Shown: positions 1 through 8,613, numbered from the stretch's first letter. The stretch: DNA of 64,000 bases from Streptomyces sp. SAI-127 (GCF_029894425.1 NZ_JARXYJ010000001.1:7522501-7586500); one strand, 5' to 3'. Notes: generated from the sequence alone by a model not told the origin. Translations and numbers: made by a program.

Positions 1-1322
1 ACCCCGCTGATCCGCAGGTCGTCGCCCGCCCCGGTGAACAGCACGTTCCCGGGGTGGAAGTCCCGGTGCAGGAAGCATCCTTCGTACGGCGGCGGGTCCT
101 GGCGGATCACGTCCACGGCCCGCTCCCACAGTCGGCCCCGCACCCCGTGCACCTTCTCCGGCCGGGTCCACGCCTGGTAGGTGCGCGGCCGCTGCTCGGG
201 AACGACCCGGTGGATCCGTACGAGTTGGGCCGCCAGCAGGTCCAGGCGCCGTTCGAGATCCTCTTCGTCTACGCGTACCCGCCCCGGCAGCCGGGACATC
301 AACAGCGAGGGATGGTCGCAGTGTTCGGCCGTCGTGTCGACGGCGACGGGCTCGGGGGCCGGAACACCGTCGGCGTCGGCGAGCAGCGCCAGGATCGAGG
401 CCTCGCGGCCCAGCAGACCGGGGGCGTGGTGCCGGAAGAACGGCTTCACGAACGACCGCAGGACCAGCTCGGTGCCGTCGTCGAGGGTGAGCCGTCGCAT
501 CTGGGAGCTCCAACCTCCCGACAGAAAGCCCGAGTCGACGACCGAACGGCCCTCGGGGAGCTGCTTGGCGACCCAGCCCCGGGTCGCCGTCCAGCCCCGG
601 TCGCCGAGCCCGGTCAGCAGCGCGGTCACCAACTCCCGCCGGTCGTCGGCGTGATCGCGCAGCCACAGGCCCAACTGGTGGTCTGCATCCGGCAGTTCGA
701 GGCGTGTGAACTGGGCCCGGGAGGCCAGCGCCTCCTGCACGGCCTCGGTCACCTCCGGCGGGATCACCGCGTCCGTGCCCGGCACGGCGAGCACCGCCCG
801 TCCCTCGTACGCCCGCAGCACCTCCAGCGCCGGAGACCGCCGCCAGCTGTCCGGCCGCCGGATGATCCCGCTGAACCTCCCGTCACCGTGCCCGAACGGC
901 ACCTCCCAGGCCTCGGCCGCGTACACGGCGGGCGCGCACAGTCCCAGCGCCGCCACCCGCTTGCCGTAGTGGCGGGTCAGGTCCGCCACCGTCTGGCCGC
1001 TCATGCTGAACCCGACCAGCACCAGCGGCCCGTCCGCCGGGGCGTGCGCGTCGATCACGGCGACCGCCTGCTCGAATCGGCGGCGCAGACTCAACTCGCC
1101 GAGTTCGCCCGCGCTTTCGCCGTGCCCCGAGAAGTCGAAGGCGAGCGCGCGGCAGCCGTGCGCCACGAACTCCTCGAGCAGCGGCAGGAGTCGCTCCTTG
1201 CTGCCGCGGCCGGCCCCGTGCAGCAGTACGGCGGTGACAGCGGTGGGACGACTGTCAATGCTCCCGCCGTGGACGCCACACAGGCGCTCACCGGCGTGTT
1301 CCTGTGTGAAGGACTCGGGCAT
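1..1322 (-). CDS. Alpha/beta-hydrolase fused to an aminoglycoside-phosphotransferase-like kinase (partial, C-terminus off the window)
   Basis: One open frame runs without a stop from ATG 1322 past the left edge, giving at least 440 residues. Residues 1 to about 245 are an alpha/beta hydrolase: nucleophile elbow GFSMSG (Ser106), acid PGTDAV (Asp184), and DADHQ (His215). From about residue 250 the same frame continues as a phosphotransferase of the APH/choline-kinase fold, with RREASILALL-like core text (GREASILALL), and the catalytic loop HRDFHPGN at 419-426 (Asp421, Asn426). The three landmark methionines I checked (1322, 1004, 500) are in one phase. The start has TGGAG eight bases upstream. 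The APH domain would phosphorylate a small hydroxylated substrate and the hydrolase would cleave an ester or amide; substrates are unknown. If a stop codon has been lost by sequencing error, these would be two adjacent genes, hydrolase then kinase. Confidence 0.8.
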   Translation of the reverse strand, partial: MPESFTQEHAGERLCGVHGGSIDSRPTAVTAVLLHGAGRGSKERLLPLLEEFVAHGCRALAFDFSGHGESAGELGELSLRRRFEQAVAVIDAHAPADGPLVLVGFSMSGQTVADLTRHYGKRVAALGLCAPAVYAAEAWEVPFGHGDGRFSGIIRRPDSWRRSPALEVLRAYEGRAVLAVPGTDAVIPPEVTEAVQEALASRAQFTRLELPDADHQLGLWLRDHADDRRELVTALLTGLGDRGWTATRGWVAKQLPEGRSVVDSGFLSGGWSSQMRRLTLDDGTELVLRSFVKPFFRHHAPGLLGREASILALLADADGVPAPEPVAVDTTAEHCDHPSLLMSRLPGRVRVDEEDLERRLDLLAAQLVRIHRVVPEQRPRTYQAWTRPEKVHGVRGRLWERAVDVIRQDPPPYEGCFLHRDFHPGNVLFTGAGDDLRISG

Positions 1323-1428
1323 GCCGTCAACTCCAGAGTGCGGGGAAAGAGCTTCGCGCAGGGCAGGCATCACCCCGCCCCTCCGGGGCTACTCTTCTAC
1401 ACCACACCCACGCACACGGAGGCCCGTC

Positions 1429-1716
1429 ATGGGCACCATCGTCATTTCCGGGACCGTCGTCCTGGTCATCCTGGGCTTCGGGAACCACATCTGGTGGCTT
1501 GTCGCCGTCGCCCTGCTCTTCGTGTACATGCAGTACGGCCGGGGCGGTACCTCGGCGTCCTCGCCGGGCGGCCCGTCCGGCGGCGCTTCGGGGGCTACGC
1601 CCGGCAGTTACCGGGCGTACCGCGACCGCCGTGACAAGCAGGCCAGGTGGGACCGCCGTTACCGCCGCGAGCACCCCCTGGAGTCCCGTCGGCAGGCACG
1701 CGAGAGAAAGGGCTAG
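1429..1716 (+). CDS. Small membrane protein, 95 aa
   Basis: ATG at 1429 follows GGAGG by six bases, a good ribosome site. The protein opens with hydrophobic stretches (about residues 3-17 and 20-33), enough for one long or two short membrane segments, then a Gly/Ser/Pro-rich linker, and ends in a strongly basic, Arg-rich tail (RDRRDKQARWDRRYRREH). It is divergent from the hydrolase-kinase fusion, so the 106 bases between 1322 and 1429 must hold both promoters. I do not recognise the family. It is probably an inner-membrane protein with a cytoplasmic basic tail. Confidence 0.7.
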   Translation: MGTIVISGTVVLVILGFGNHIWWLVAVALLFVYMQYGRGGTSASSPGGPSGGASGATPGSYRAYRDRRDKQARWDRRYRREHPLESRRQARERKG

Positions 1717-1726
1717 GGCCAGGGCC

Positions 1727-2311
1727 TCAGAGGCCGGGGGCACCCCACAGGGGGAACCAGCGGTTCAGGTCCTGCTCGATCCGCAGATCGTTCGTGAGCG
1801 CGGCCTTCACCCGCAGCTCCAGCGGGTTGTCGCGCCGCTGTCCCTCGCCGGGGAGCGGCGCGAAGGGGTAGAAGCTGCCACGCTTGTAGAGGTACACCAG
1901 CGCGAGGGAGCGGCCCTCGCTGTCCTGGAACCCGGCGAGCGAGCACAGCAGTTGCGGCCCGAAGCCGTTGACCTCCATCGAACTGTTCACCGCGTGCAGG
2001 TCGTTGACCAGCTGCGGCAGCTGGTCCGGGGTGCGCTCGGAGACCAGCCAGGAGTAACCGAAGTCGTCCCGCCGCAGTTCCACCGGGGGGCCGTCCCGGT
2101 CGGCGTCCGCGTCCAGCAGGGCCTGGACCTCCCGGTGCGTCTGCTCGAAGGCCGCCCCCTCGACCGTGGCGAAGCACACCGCCCCGCGTCCGGTCGGCGT
2201 GAAGGAGGCGGCCGCCTCCAGCGTGACGGCCGCCGACGGCAGCGCGAAGAGCTGGTCGAGATCGGGCGCGACGGGCTTCGTGCGCCCGAGCAGGATGTCC
2301 AGCAGCCCCAT
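1727..2311 (-). CDS. pspAB: PspA-associated protein PspAB
   Basis: A 194-residue soluble protein beginning MGLLDILLGRTKP, with the text expected of the actinobacterial PspAB family (for example SLAGFQDSEGR and LYKRGSFYPFAP). PspAB proteins are associated with the phage-shock-protein membrane-stress response, but their biochemical role is not established. The start lies only two bases after the stop of htpX on the same strand, and its ribosome site lies inside the end of htpX, so the two are probably translationally coupled. The pspA and pspAA genes lie about 40 kb away in this window (42405-43497). There is no signal peptide or obvious membrane segment. Confidence 0.8.
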   Translation of the reverse strand: MGLLDILLGRTKPVAPDLDQLFALPSAAVTLEAAASFTPTGRGAVCFATVEGAAFEQTHREVQALLDADADRDGPPVELRRDDFGYSWLVSERTPDQLPQLVNDLHAVNSSMEVNGFGPQLLCSLAGFQDSEGRSLALVYLYKRGSFYPFAPLPGEGQRRDNPLELRVKAALTNDLRIEQDLNRWFPLWGAPGL

Positions 2312-2313
2312 CC

Positions 2314-3237
2314 TCAGCCCGCCTCACCTTTCCCGGGCGTCGCCGCCTCACCCAACTCGGCCGAGATCCGACCCAGTTGCTCCAGCCGCTGTTCCAGGGA
2401 CGGGTGGGTCGAGAAGATCCGCTCGATGCCGGGCTCCTTGCCGGTGGCAGGGGTGAAGTAGAAGGCGTTGAAGGCCTGGGCGGTGCGCAGGTCCTTGGTG
2501 GGGATGCGGGCGAGCTCGCCGGAGACCTTGGTGAGCGCGGAGGCGAGTGCCGAGGGCCGGCCGGTGAGGTGGGCCGCGGCCCGGTCCGCCGCCAGCTCCC
2601 GGTACCGGGACAGTGCCCTGATCAGCAGGAAGCTGAGCGCGTACACGGCCGCCGAGACACCCATCACGGCGGCGAAGATCACGGCGGTGTTCTGGTCCTT
2701 CCGCCCGCCGAACAGCTGGCTGTAGAAGGCGAACCGCACGATGAGCCCGGCGATCACGCCCAGGAACGAGGCGATGGTGATCACGGCCACGTCCTTGTGC
2801 GCCACGTGCGACAGCTCGTGCGCGAGCACACCCTCCAGCTCGGCGGGATCCAGCCGCCGCAGCAGCCCCGTGGTCACACACACCACGGCGTTGTCCGGGT
2901 TCCGGCCGGTGGCGAACGCGTTGGGCATGTCCATCGTGGACACGGCGATCACGGGCTTGGGCATGTCGGCGATGGCACACAGCCGGTCGACCACCGCATG
3001 CAGCTCGGGATACTCCTCGCGCCCCACGACCTTCCCGCGCATCGCGAACATCGCGATCCTGTCGGAGAACCAGAACTGCGCCACGAACATCACGGCGATC
3101 AGGGCCACGACCAGCAGCCAGGACTTCAGCAACACGATCAACGCGGCGAAGAAGGCCACGTACAGCAGTCCGAGCAGGAACATGGTGACCGTCATCCGCA
3201 CGGTCAGCCGCCGGTCGCTCCGGAAACGACTCCGCAT
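2314..3237 (-). CDS. htpX: Membrane zinc metalloprotease HtpX (M48)
   Basis: A 307-residue M48 metalloprotease. Two N-terminal membrane segments (about 15-37 and 40-56) are followed by the zinc site HELSH at 140-144, more hydrophobic segments, and the third ligand region YRELAADRAA. HtpX-type proteases degrade misfolded or damaged membrane proteins from the cytoplasmic face. I chose ATG 3237 (MRSRFRSDRRLTVRM) because family homology begins there; an upstream in-frame ATG at 3330 would add 31 residues with no family resemblance. It is the first gene of a two-gene unit with pspAB, which links envelope proteolysis to the Psp membrane-stress proteins. Confidence 0.9.
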   Translation of the reverse strand: MRSRFRSDRRLTVRMTVTMFLLGLLYVAFFAALIVLLKSWLLVVALIAVMFVAQFWFSDRIAMFAMRGKVVGREEYPELHAVVDRLCAIADMPKPVIAVSTMDMPNAFATGRNPDNAVVCVTTGLLRRLDPAELEGVLAHELSHVAHKDVAVITIASFLGVIAGLIVRFAFYSQLFGGRKDQNTAVIFAAVMGVSAAVYALSFLLIRALSRYRELAADRAAAHLTGRPSALASALTKVSGELARIPTKDLRTAQAFNAFYFTPATGKEPGIERIFSTHPSLEQRLEQLGRISAELGEAATPGKGEAG

Positions 3238-3334
3238 CTGCACCACCCCGCAGTCAGGCACTCGTCCCACCGTCCAGTGTGCACCTGGCCCAGCCCATGA
3301 AGCGGTCGCGATCAGCCCTAGGGGCAGCAAAGGC

Positions 3335-4750
3335 TCAGGCCTTGAGCCCGGCCTCCCACTTCAGCCTCTTCAACCCGTACTCGTCGAACAGACGCGCCCG
3401 TTCCAGCAGCTCACCCACCGCCGCCGACCCCGGCGGCACCCCCGCCGTCGGATGCCAGCGCAGCACGGACTGCCGGGCCCAGTGCCGCAGCTTGTCGTCC
3501 GGATCGTCGACCAGCGCGACGGCGGCCCGCAGCCGTACGAGCCCGCCGTACGCGTTGAGCAGCCGGAAGGCGGAGACCCGCGTCTCCCGGGGCCGCTCCA
3601 CCGCCAGCCGCTCCAGCAGCCATCCGTCGTCCAGCATCCGCGCGGACGGCATCAGAGCCAGGGTCGCCTCCCGCACCACACCGGGCGCGGGATCGTCGAG
3701 CAGCGCCCGCAGCCGCCGTACGTCCAGCACGTCCAGCGCCCGCAGCCCGCCCACGGCGCGCGCCCTGACCACCGGATCCGGATACGAGGTCAACGCCCAC
3801 AGCACCTCGGCGTCACTCCGGTCGCCGCACTCCGCGAGCCCGCTCACCACCCCCCCCGACAGCGCCGCATCGCCGGCCTCGGCGCACCGCCGCCGGTACC
3901 ACTCCACCGGCTCACCCCCGGACTGCCGTACGACATACCGCGCACAGGCCCGCACCACCCCGGCCCGGTCGGCGAGAAACCCGACCGCCCGCTCCCCGCG
4001 CCCGGCCCGCCGCAACGCGGTCACCCCGGCCGACCGCGCCCGCGGATTGCGGGCGGCGAGCAGCGGTTCGAGTACGTCGTCGTCCGCGCCGCCTTCCGCC
4101 ACGGCGGCCAGCGCGGCTTCGGCGCACAGGCCCTGGACGACGGTGTCCTCGTCCCGGGCGGCGGCGCGGGCCAGCTCGGCGGGGGAGAGGAAGCCCTCCT
4201 CGACAGCGAGCCGGTGGGCGAAGCGGCGCACGGTGCGGTCGGCATGGGTGAGGAGCGGAAGCAGCGCCTCGCGGTCCGCCGAGCGCAGCACCTTCTCGAT
4301 CAGGCCGAGGGCGAAGTCACCCCGGTGCCGGATGCCGATCCGCAGGGCGAGCGGGGTCAGCGCGGTCGCGGTCTCCACGGTGACCGCCTCGGCCCACCGC
4401 GTCCTGGCCCGGTCCCGCACCGGTTCGGCCCAGTCCGCGCACCGGATCACGACCAACGGCAGCAGCTCCGGCCGCCCCGCGACCTCCCCCAGCGCCCACT
4501 CGCGGATCCTCCCGTCCCGTTGGCACAGGCCGAGCGCGATCTGGCCGTCGGTCAGCGTCCACCCCTGTTCGGTCCGCTGCCAGGCCGGCAGCCAGGTGCC
4601 GTCGGCCGAGGACCGGGCACTGTGCCGCACCGCCTCGTCCAGCGCGATCCAGACAGCCGGGTCGGCCACGTCGAACATGGCCTCCCGCAGGACCGCCCCC
4701 TTGGCGAGGCGTACCGCCGCCTGCGCCCCGTTCCAGATACTGCTCCGCAC
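3335..4750 (-). CDS. HEAT-repeat protein, 471 aa
   Basis: The protein consists almost entirely of short alpha-helical pairs typical of HEAT/ARM solenoids, for example repeats around 'DPVVRARAVGGLRAL', 'DPAPGVVREATLAL' and 'HADRTVRRFAHRLA'. It starts GTG 4750 behind AAGGGGCGG. There is no membrane segment or catalytic motif, so it is probably a protein-binding scaffold in the cytoplasm. Its stop is 98 bases upstream of the htpX start on the same strand, so it could be cotranscribed. No specific function can be assigned. Confidence 0.8.
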   Translation of the reverse strand: MRSSIWNGAQAAVRLAKGAVLREAMFDVADPAVWIALDEAVRHSARSSADGTWLPAWQRTEQGWTLTDGQIALGLCQRDGRIREWALGEVAGRPELLPLVVIRCADWAEPVRDRARTRWAEAVTVETATALTPLALRIGIRHRGDFALGLIEKVLRSADREALLPLLTHADRTVRRFAHRLAVEEGFLSPAELARAAARDEDTVVQGLCAEAALAAVAEGGADDDVLEPLLAARNPRARSAGVTALRRAGRGERAVGFLADRAGVVRACARYVVRQSGGEPVEWYRRRCAEAGDAALSGGVVSGLAECGDRSDAEVLWALTSYPDPVVRARAVGGLRALDVLDVRRLRALLDDPAPGVVREATLALMPSARMLDDGWLLERLAVERPRETRVSAFRLLNAYGGLVRLRAAVALVDDPDDKLRHWARQSVLRWHPTAGVPPGSAAVGELLERARLFDEYGLKRLKWEAGLKA

Positions 4751-4775
4751 GTCCGCCCCTTACCTGCTCAGCGCG

Positions 4776-5033
4776 CTAGAACGGACGGAAGCCCGCATAC
4801 CCCAGCACCAGAATGATCACTGCCACGGTCCCGAGGACGATGGCCGTCGACCTCCAGGACGAGCGGCTCGGTGCCCTCGGCTCCGGGTCGGCACGGAACG
4901 GCTGTGGCTTCGGCGGGTTCTCCTTCCAACGGGCGGCGAGCATCCGGGCCCGGGCAGAGGGCTCCTTGAGCTCGGCCCCGTCGGCCCACTTGATGTCGAA
5001 CTCCCGCTCGCCGTCCTCGTCCTGCGCTGACAT
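4776..5033 (-). CDS. Small tail-anchored membrane protein, 85 aa
   Basis: ATG 5033 opens MSAQDEDGEREFDIKWADG, an acidic N-terminus, followed by a basic/Pro-rich middle and a single C-terminal hydrophobic segment (roughly residues 62-81) that ends four residues before the stop. It is therefore probably a tail-anchored or single-pass membrane protein facing the cytoplasm. An upstream in-frame start at 5126 would add 31 Arg-rich residues that overlap the glnA terminator stem, so I reject it. The stop is 25 bases upstream of the HEAT-repeat gene on the same strand. Function unknown. Confidence 0.7.
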   Translation of the reverse strand: MSAQDEDGEREFDIKWADGAELKEPSARARMLAARWKENPPKPQPFRADPEPRAPSRSSWRSTAIVLGTVAVIILVLGYAGFRPF

Positions 5034-5085
5034 CCCCGTATCCCCCGTCGTCTCCTGTCGAACAGCTGTGCAGAAAACGATACGA

Positions 5086-5123
5086 CGGCGCCCCCGTCCC
5101 GGGAAACGGGAACGGGGGCGCCG
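5086..5123 (-). terminator. glnA transcription terminator
   Basis: A perfect 12-bp GC-rich inverted repeat (5086-5097 with 5112-5123) lies 32 bases downstream of the glnA stop. Read on the minus strand, the stem is followed by TCGTATCGTTTTCT, which contains a run of four Ts. This is the best Rho-independent terminator structure in the left part of the window. Confidence 0.75.
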
Positions 5124-5155
5124 CAAAGCCGCCGTAGGACTGGCCTACGCGTCGA

Positions 5156-6565
5156 TCACACGTCGAAGTACAGCTCGAACTCGTGCGGGTGCGGGCGCAG
5201 CTGGAGCGGGGCGATCTCGTTCGTCCGCTTGAAGTCGATCCACGTCTCGATCAGGTCCGGCGTGAAGACGTCGCCCTGGAGGAGGAACTCGTGGTCGGCC
5301 TCGAGGCGGTCGAGGACGGCCGGGAGGGAGGTCGGGACCTGGGCGACGTTCGCGTGCTCCTCGGGAGCCAGCTCGTACAGGTCCTTGTCGATCGGCTCGG
5401 CCGGCTCGATCTTGTTCTTGATGCCGTCGAGGCCCGCGAGCAGCAGCGCCGAGAAGGCCAGGTACGGGTTGCCGGAGGAGTCGGGCGCACGGAACTCGAC
5501 GCGCTTGGCCTTCGGGTTGGAGCCCGTGATCGGGATACGCATGGCCGCGGAGCGGTTGCGCTGCGAATAGACGAGGTTGATCGGCGCCTCGAAGCCCGGG
5601 ACCAGACGGTGGTAGGAGTTCACCGTCGGGTTGGTGAAGGCGAGCAGCGACGGGGCGTGCTTGAGGATGCCGCCGATGTAGTAGCGGGCGGTGTCCGACA
5701 GGCCCGCGTAACCGGCCTCGTCGTAGAAGAGCGGCTGGCCGCCCGTCCACAGCGACTGGTGGACGTGCATGCCCGAGCCGTTGTCACCGAAGATCGGCTT
5801 CGGCATGAAGGTCGCGGTCTTGCCGTTGCGCCAGGCGACGTTCTTCACGATGTACTTGAAGAGCTGCAGGTCGTCGGCCGCGGCGAGCAGGGTGTTGAAC
5901 TTGTAGTTGATCTCGGCCTGGCCGGCGGTGCCCACCTCGTGGTGCTGGCGCTCGACCTGCAGGCCGGACTTGGCCAGCTCGAGGGAGATCTCGGCACGCA
6001 GGTCGGCGAAGTGGTCGACCGGCGGGACCGGGAAGTAGCCGCCCTTGTAGCGGACCTTGTAACCACGGTTGTCCTCGAGGGCGCCGGTGTTCCAGGCGCC
6101 CGCCTCGGAGTCGATGTGGTAGAAGGACTCGTTCGACGAGGTGGCGAAGCGCACGCTGTCGAAGACGTAGAACTCGGCCTCGGGGCCGAAGTACGCGGTG
6201 TCGGCGATACCGGTGGAGGCGAGGTAGGCCTCGGCCTTCTTCGCCACGTTCCGCGGGTCACGGCTGTACTGCTCGCCGGTGATCGGGTCGTGGATGAAGA
6301 AGTTGATGTTCAGCGTCTTGTCGCGGCGGAAGGAGTCGACCCGGGCGGTCGACAGGTCCGCGCGCAGCGCCATGTCGGACTCGTGGATGGCCTGGAAGCC
6401 ACGGATCGACGAGCCGTCGAACGCGAGCTCCTCGTCCGGGTCGAACGCCTCGACGGGCAGCGTGAAGTGCTGCATGACGCCCGGCAGGTCGCAGAAGCGG
6501 ACGTCGACGAACTTGACGTCCTCGTCCGCGATGAACTTCTTGGCCTCGTCGGCGTTCTGGAACAT
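5156..6565 (-). CDS. glnA: Glutamine synthetase type I
   Basis: This 469-residue type I glutamine synthetase makes glutamine from glutamate, ammonia and ATP, as a cytoplasmic dodecamer in this family. The family length is matched exactly. Visible landmarks are [11 protein letters not shown], the ATP/Mg motif region [21 protein letters not shown] text ([11 protein letters not shown]), and DLYELAPEE. The tyrosine in the last motif is residue 397, the classical adenylylation site, so activity is probably controlled by GlnE. ATG 6565 has AGGAGG a few bases upstream. Regulation is visible: a two-half-site GlnR operator lies 100 bases upstream, and a terminator follows the gene. The upstream open frame to 6955 is a shadow over this leader. 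Confidence 0.97.
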   Translation of the reverse strand: MFQNADEAKKFIADEDVKFVDVRFCDLPGVMQHFTLPVEAFDPDEELAFDGSSIRGFQAIHESDMALRADLSTARVDSFRRDKTLNINFFIHDPITGEQYSRDPRNVAKKAEAYLASTGIADTAYFGPEAEFYVFDSVRFATSSNESFYHIDSEAGAWNTGALEDNRGYKVRYKGGYFPVPPVDHFADLRAEISLELAKSGLQVERQHHEVGTAGQAEINYKFNTLLAAADDLQLFKYIVKNVAWRNGKTATFMPKPIFGDNGSGMHVHQSLWTGGQPLFYDEAGYAGLSDTARYYIGGILKHAPSLLAFTNPTVNSYHRLVPGFEAPINLVYSQRNRSAAMRIPITGSNPKAKRVEFRAPDSSGNPYLAFSALLLAGLDGIKNKIEPAEPIDKDLYELAPEEHANVAQVPTSLPAVLDRLEADHEFLLQGDVFTPDLIETWIDFKRTNEIAPLQLRPHPHEFELYFDV

Positions 6566-6664
6566 CCAGCTCCTCCTACTCCCGACCGTTCCTGGACCGG
6601 GGTGGTAGTTCGTTCGTGCGGCCAGTGCGGTGGCACACGCTGTCCACGACCCTAGGGACGGGTG

Positions 6665-6703
6665 GTTTCTCGGGCGTGACCCATTTGTTTCGCACAAGTT
6701 AAC
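6665..6703 (-). promoter_or_regulatory. GlnR operator upstream of glnA
   Basis: Reading the minus strand from 6703 to 6665 gives TTAAC, six bases, GAAAC, six bases, GTCAC, six bases, GAAAC. This is the a1-b1/a2-b2 pattern (GTNAC-n6-GAAAC twice) described for the streptomycete nitrogen regulator GlnR. The b boxes match exactly and only the first a box deviates. The site is about 100 bases before the glnA start and also lies between glnA and the divergent RDD gene. GlnR would be expected to activate glnA under nitrogen limitation. Confidence 0.9.
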
Positions 6704-6765
6704 CGGACATCGTGGGCCCCGCCCCACCTGTCCGTATCCCGAAACGCTGGCAGTACGGTGGACCC

Positions 6766-7236
6766 GTGGACAAGAGGGATGCAATCGGATCGTGGCTCTC
6801 GGGCCCCCGCGCGGCCGCCGAGGACGCCGGTGTCGACTTCGGATACCGCGGACAGCAGCTCGGCCTGCCGGAGGAGGGGCCGGGCTCGATCGCCCGCCCC
6901 GGACGGCGGCTGGGCGCACTCGCCGTGGACTGGGCGATGAGCGTCCTGATTGCATCCCGGTTGATCACTCAGAGCTACGGCGGTCCGGCGACCTCGAACT
7001 GGGCGCTGCTGGTCTTCTTCGTGATGGGCGTCCTCACCGTCGGCACCCTCGGCTTCACCCCCGGCAAGCGCCTCTTCGGCCTGCGGGTGATCGCCCTCGA
7101 CACCGGTCGCGTGAACCCGGCGCGGGCCCTCCTGCGCACGGTCCTGCTCTGCCTCGCCCTCCCGGCCCTGATCTGGGACCGCGACGGCAGGGGCCTGCAC
7201 GACCGGCTGGCGAAGACCGTGGAAGTACGTATCTGA
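6766..7236 (+). CDS. RDD family membrane protein, 156 aa
   Basis: The protein starts [22 protein letters not shown] from GTG 6766, then has the RDD signature near residue 46 ([15 protein letters not shown]) and three hydrophobic segments (about 53-68, 82-98, 118-134) before a conserved 'GLHDRLAKT' tail. RDD proteins are small membrane proteins sometimes linked to ion or solute transport. The upstream ATG at 6712 would start inside the shared glnA control region, so GTG 6766 is preferred. It is divergent from glnA and 200 bases away; the intervening GlnR site might also affect it. Function in Streptomyces is not established. Confidence 0.85.
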   Translation: MDKRDAIGSWLSGPRAAAEDAGVDFGYRGQQLGLPEEGPGSIARPGRRLGALAVDWAMSVLIASRLITQSYGGPATSNWALLVFFVMGVLTVGTLGFTPGKRLFGLRVIALDTGRVNPARALLRTVLLCLALPALIWDRDGRGLHDRLAKTVEVRI

Positions 7237-7276
7237 CCAGGTCTCCACAGGGTCACGTTTCCCGCTCCTGCAGAAC

Positions 7277-7321
7277 CGACGATGGGGGCGCCCGGTGTCA
7301 CACCGGGCGCCCCCATCGTCG
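7277..7321. terminator. Bidirectional terminator between convergent genes
   Basis: A perfect 21-bp inverted repeat (7277-7297 and 7301-7321) with a three-base loop sits between the RDD gene and the convergent DUF4191 gene. There is no T-run on the plus side, which is common in Streptomyces terminators. Confidence 0.85.
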
Positions 7322-7332
7322 TACGAGAGGAT

Positions 7333-8034
7333 TCAGCGGGCCTTGGGCCCACCCTTCGGGAGTTTCATGCCCTTGGGCATGGGGCCCTTCGGCAACGGCA
7401 TGTTGCTCATCAGGTCGCCCATCGCCCGCAAGCGGTCGTTCGTGGCCGTCACCTGGGGGCCGGTCAGCACGCGCGGCAGCTTGAGCATCGTGGTCCGCAC
7501 CTTCTTGAGCGGGACCTGGCCCTCACCCGTGCCGACGAGGATGTCGTGCACCGGCACATCCGCGACGATACGGTTCATCTTCTTCTTCTCGGCGGCCAGC
7601 AGGCCCTTGACCCGGTTCGGGTTGCCCTCGGCGACCAGGACGATGCCGGCCTTGCCGACGGCCCGGTGCACCACGTCCTGACTGCGGTTCATCGCCACCG
7701 CGGGGGTCGTCGTCCAGCCCCGGCCGATGTTGTCCAGCACGGCCGCAGCGGCGCCCGGCTGACCCTCCATCTGCCCGAACGCGGCCCGCTCGGCCCGGCG
7801 TCCGAAGATGACCGCCGTCCCGAGGAAGGCGAGCAGGAAGCCCAGGATGCCGAGGTAGACCGGGTGACCGATCAGGAAACCGATCGCGAGAAAGACACCG
7901 AGGATGAGGATGAAGACACCCGCGAGTACCAGGCCGATCTTCTTGTCGGCCTTGCGGGTCATCTTGTACGTCAGGGCGATCTGCTTCAGTCGCCCGGGGT
8001 TCGCGGCATCCGCCGCACTGTCACTTCTCGCCAT
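7333..8034 (-). CDS. DUF4191 family membrane protein, 233 aa
   Basis: The 233-residue protein has a basic N-terminus (RLKQIALTYKMTRKADKK), two closely spaced membrane segments (about 32-55 and 57-75) and a soluble C-terminal domain ending in a Lys/Pro/Gly-rich tail (LPKGPMPKGMKLPKGG). This arrangement and the 'NRSQDVVHRAVGKAGIVLV' text fit the actinobacterial DUF4191 family, which commonly lies beside lipA and glnA. The cytoplasmic domain is of unknown role. It ends 12 bases from the bidirectional terminator. The ATG at 8034 is chosen as the only start giving the conserved N-terminus. Confidence 0.85.
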   Translation of the reverse strand: MARSDSAADAANPGRLKQIALTYKMTRKADKKIGLVLAGVFILILGVFLAIGFLIGHPVYLGILGFLLAFLGTAVIFGRRAERAAFGQMEGQPGAAAAVLDNIGRGWTTTPAVAMNRSQDVVHRAVGKAGIVLVAEGNPNRVKGLLAAEKKKMNRIVADVPVHDILVGTGEGQVPLKKVRTTMLKLPRVLTGPQVTATNDRLRAMGDLMSNMPLPKGPMPKGMKLPKGGPKAR

Positions 8035-8099
8035 GCCCCGAAGTCTACGTGGCCCCGCAGGCGCCGACGACGGCAGTGTCCACCGTCGAAGGGGACGAT

Positions 8100-8312
8100 T
8101 CAGGAGCGGACGGTGACCGTCTCGGTGAGCGTCCGCTCCAGGACACGCTGCGCCTCGACCCTGTCCTTGGCGCGGCGGCGGTCCTCCAGGACGGACGTCC
8201 AGGCATTGCGGCGGGCGGTCCGCTGGCCGCTGCTCATGAGCACGGACTCGACGGCACGGAGTGCATCGGTGAACGACGGGATGGCGGTGGCGCGAACCGG
8301 CGCGGCCTGCAT
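8100..8312 (-). CDS. Conserved small protein, 70 aa
   Basis: ATG 8312 (MQAAPVRATAIPSF) follows a GGGGGAC-like ribosome site. The predicted protein is soluble and helical, with a basic, charged middle (SVLEDRRRAKDRVEAQRVLERTL). A longer version starting at 8378 would begin before the ribosome site and adds no recognisable sequence. Codon usage looks normal for the region. It lies upstream of DUF4191 on the same strand, 65 bases away. I do not recognise the family and infer no function. Confidence 0.6.
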   Translation of the reverse strand: MQAAPVRATAIPSFTDALRAVESVLMSSGQRTARRNAWTSVLEDRRRAKDRVEAQRVLERTLTETVTVRS

Positions 8313-8613
8313 GATGGGGGTCCCCCTCGGGAGTGGCGGCTTCGGTGAGTGGTGCACGGGCTGTACATCCAGGGTCACTGAATGGTGTTACCAGGACGTG
8401 ACCGACCGGTCAAACACCCATGAAGCCTTGATGTGCCGCCCGAAAACACGGACGCGGCCCCGATGACCCCCCTATCTGCGGGGATGTCCGGGACCGCGTC
8501 AATCGGCCGCTACCGAGCGGTAGTTGCTTGTGCTCGGATTCACACGTTTGGAGTGGCACTCCGTGCCATTCCGAAGGGGCTGGAGCAGTGCTCAGGGAGT
8601 GCGCAGGCAGTGC
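8313..8613. other. 301-base intergenic region between lipA and the 70-aa gene
   Basis: No convincing gene is seen on either strand. It holds a terminator-like hairpin after lipA (8452-8499) and, at 8554-8568, a short palindrome TGGCAC-tcc-GTGCCA. The part near 8313-8400 must contain the promoter of the 70-aa gene. Open frames on the plus strand here run into the antisense of lipA and are not supported. Confidence 0.6.
8452..8499 (-). terminator. Possible lipA terminator
   Basis: An imperfect GC-rich inverted repeat: ACGCGG at 8452-8457 pairs with CCGCGT at 8494-8499, with further pairing inward (GACCCCCC region with GGGG). It lies 115 bases downstream of the lipA stop and has no clear T-run. 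Confidence 0.45.

Noticed and set aside
54..1634. A 526-codon plus-strand open frame
   Set aside because: It is the antisense of the hydrolase-kinase gene and has Arg/Pro-rich shadow composition with no domain text.
2741..4816. A 691-codon plus-strand open frame
   Set aside because: It lies antisense to htpX and the HEAT-repeat gene; composition is typical of high-GC antisense frames.
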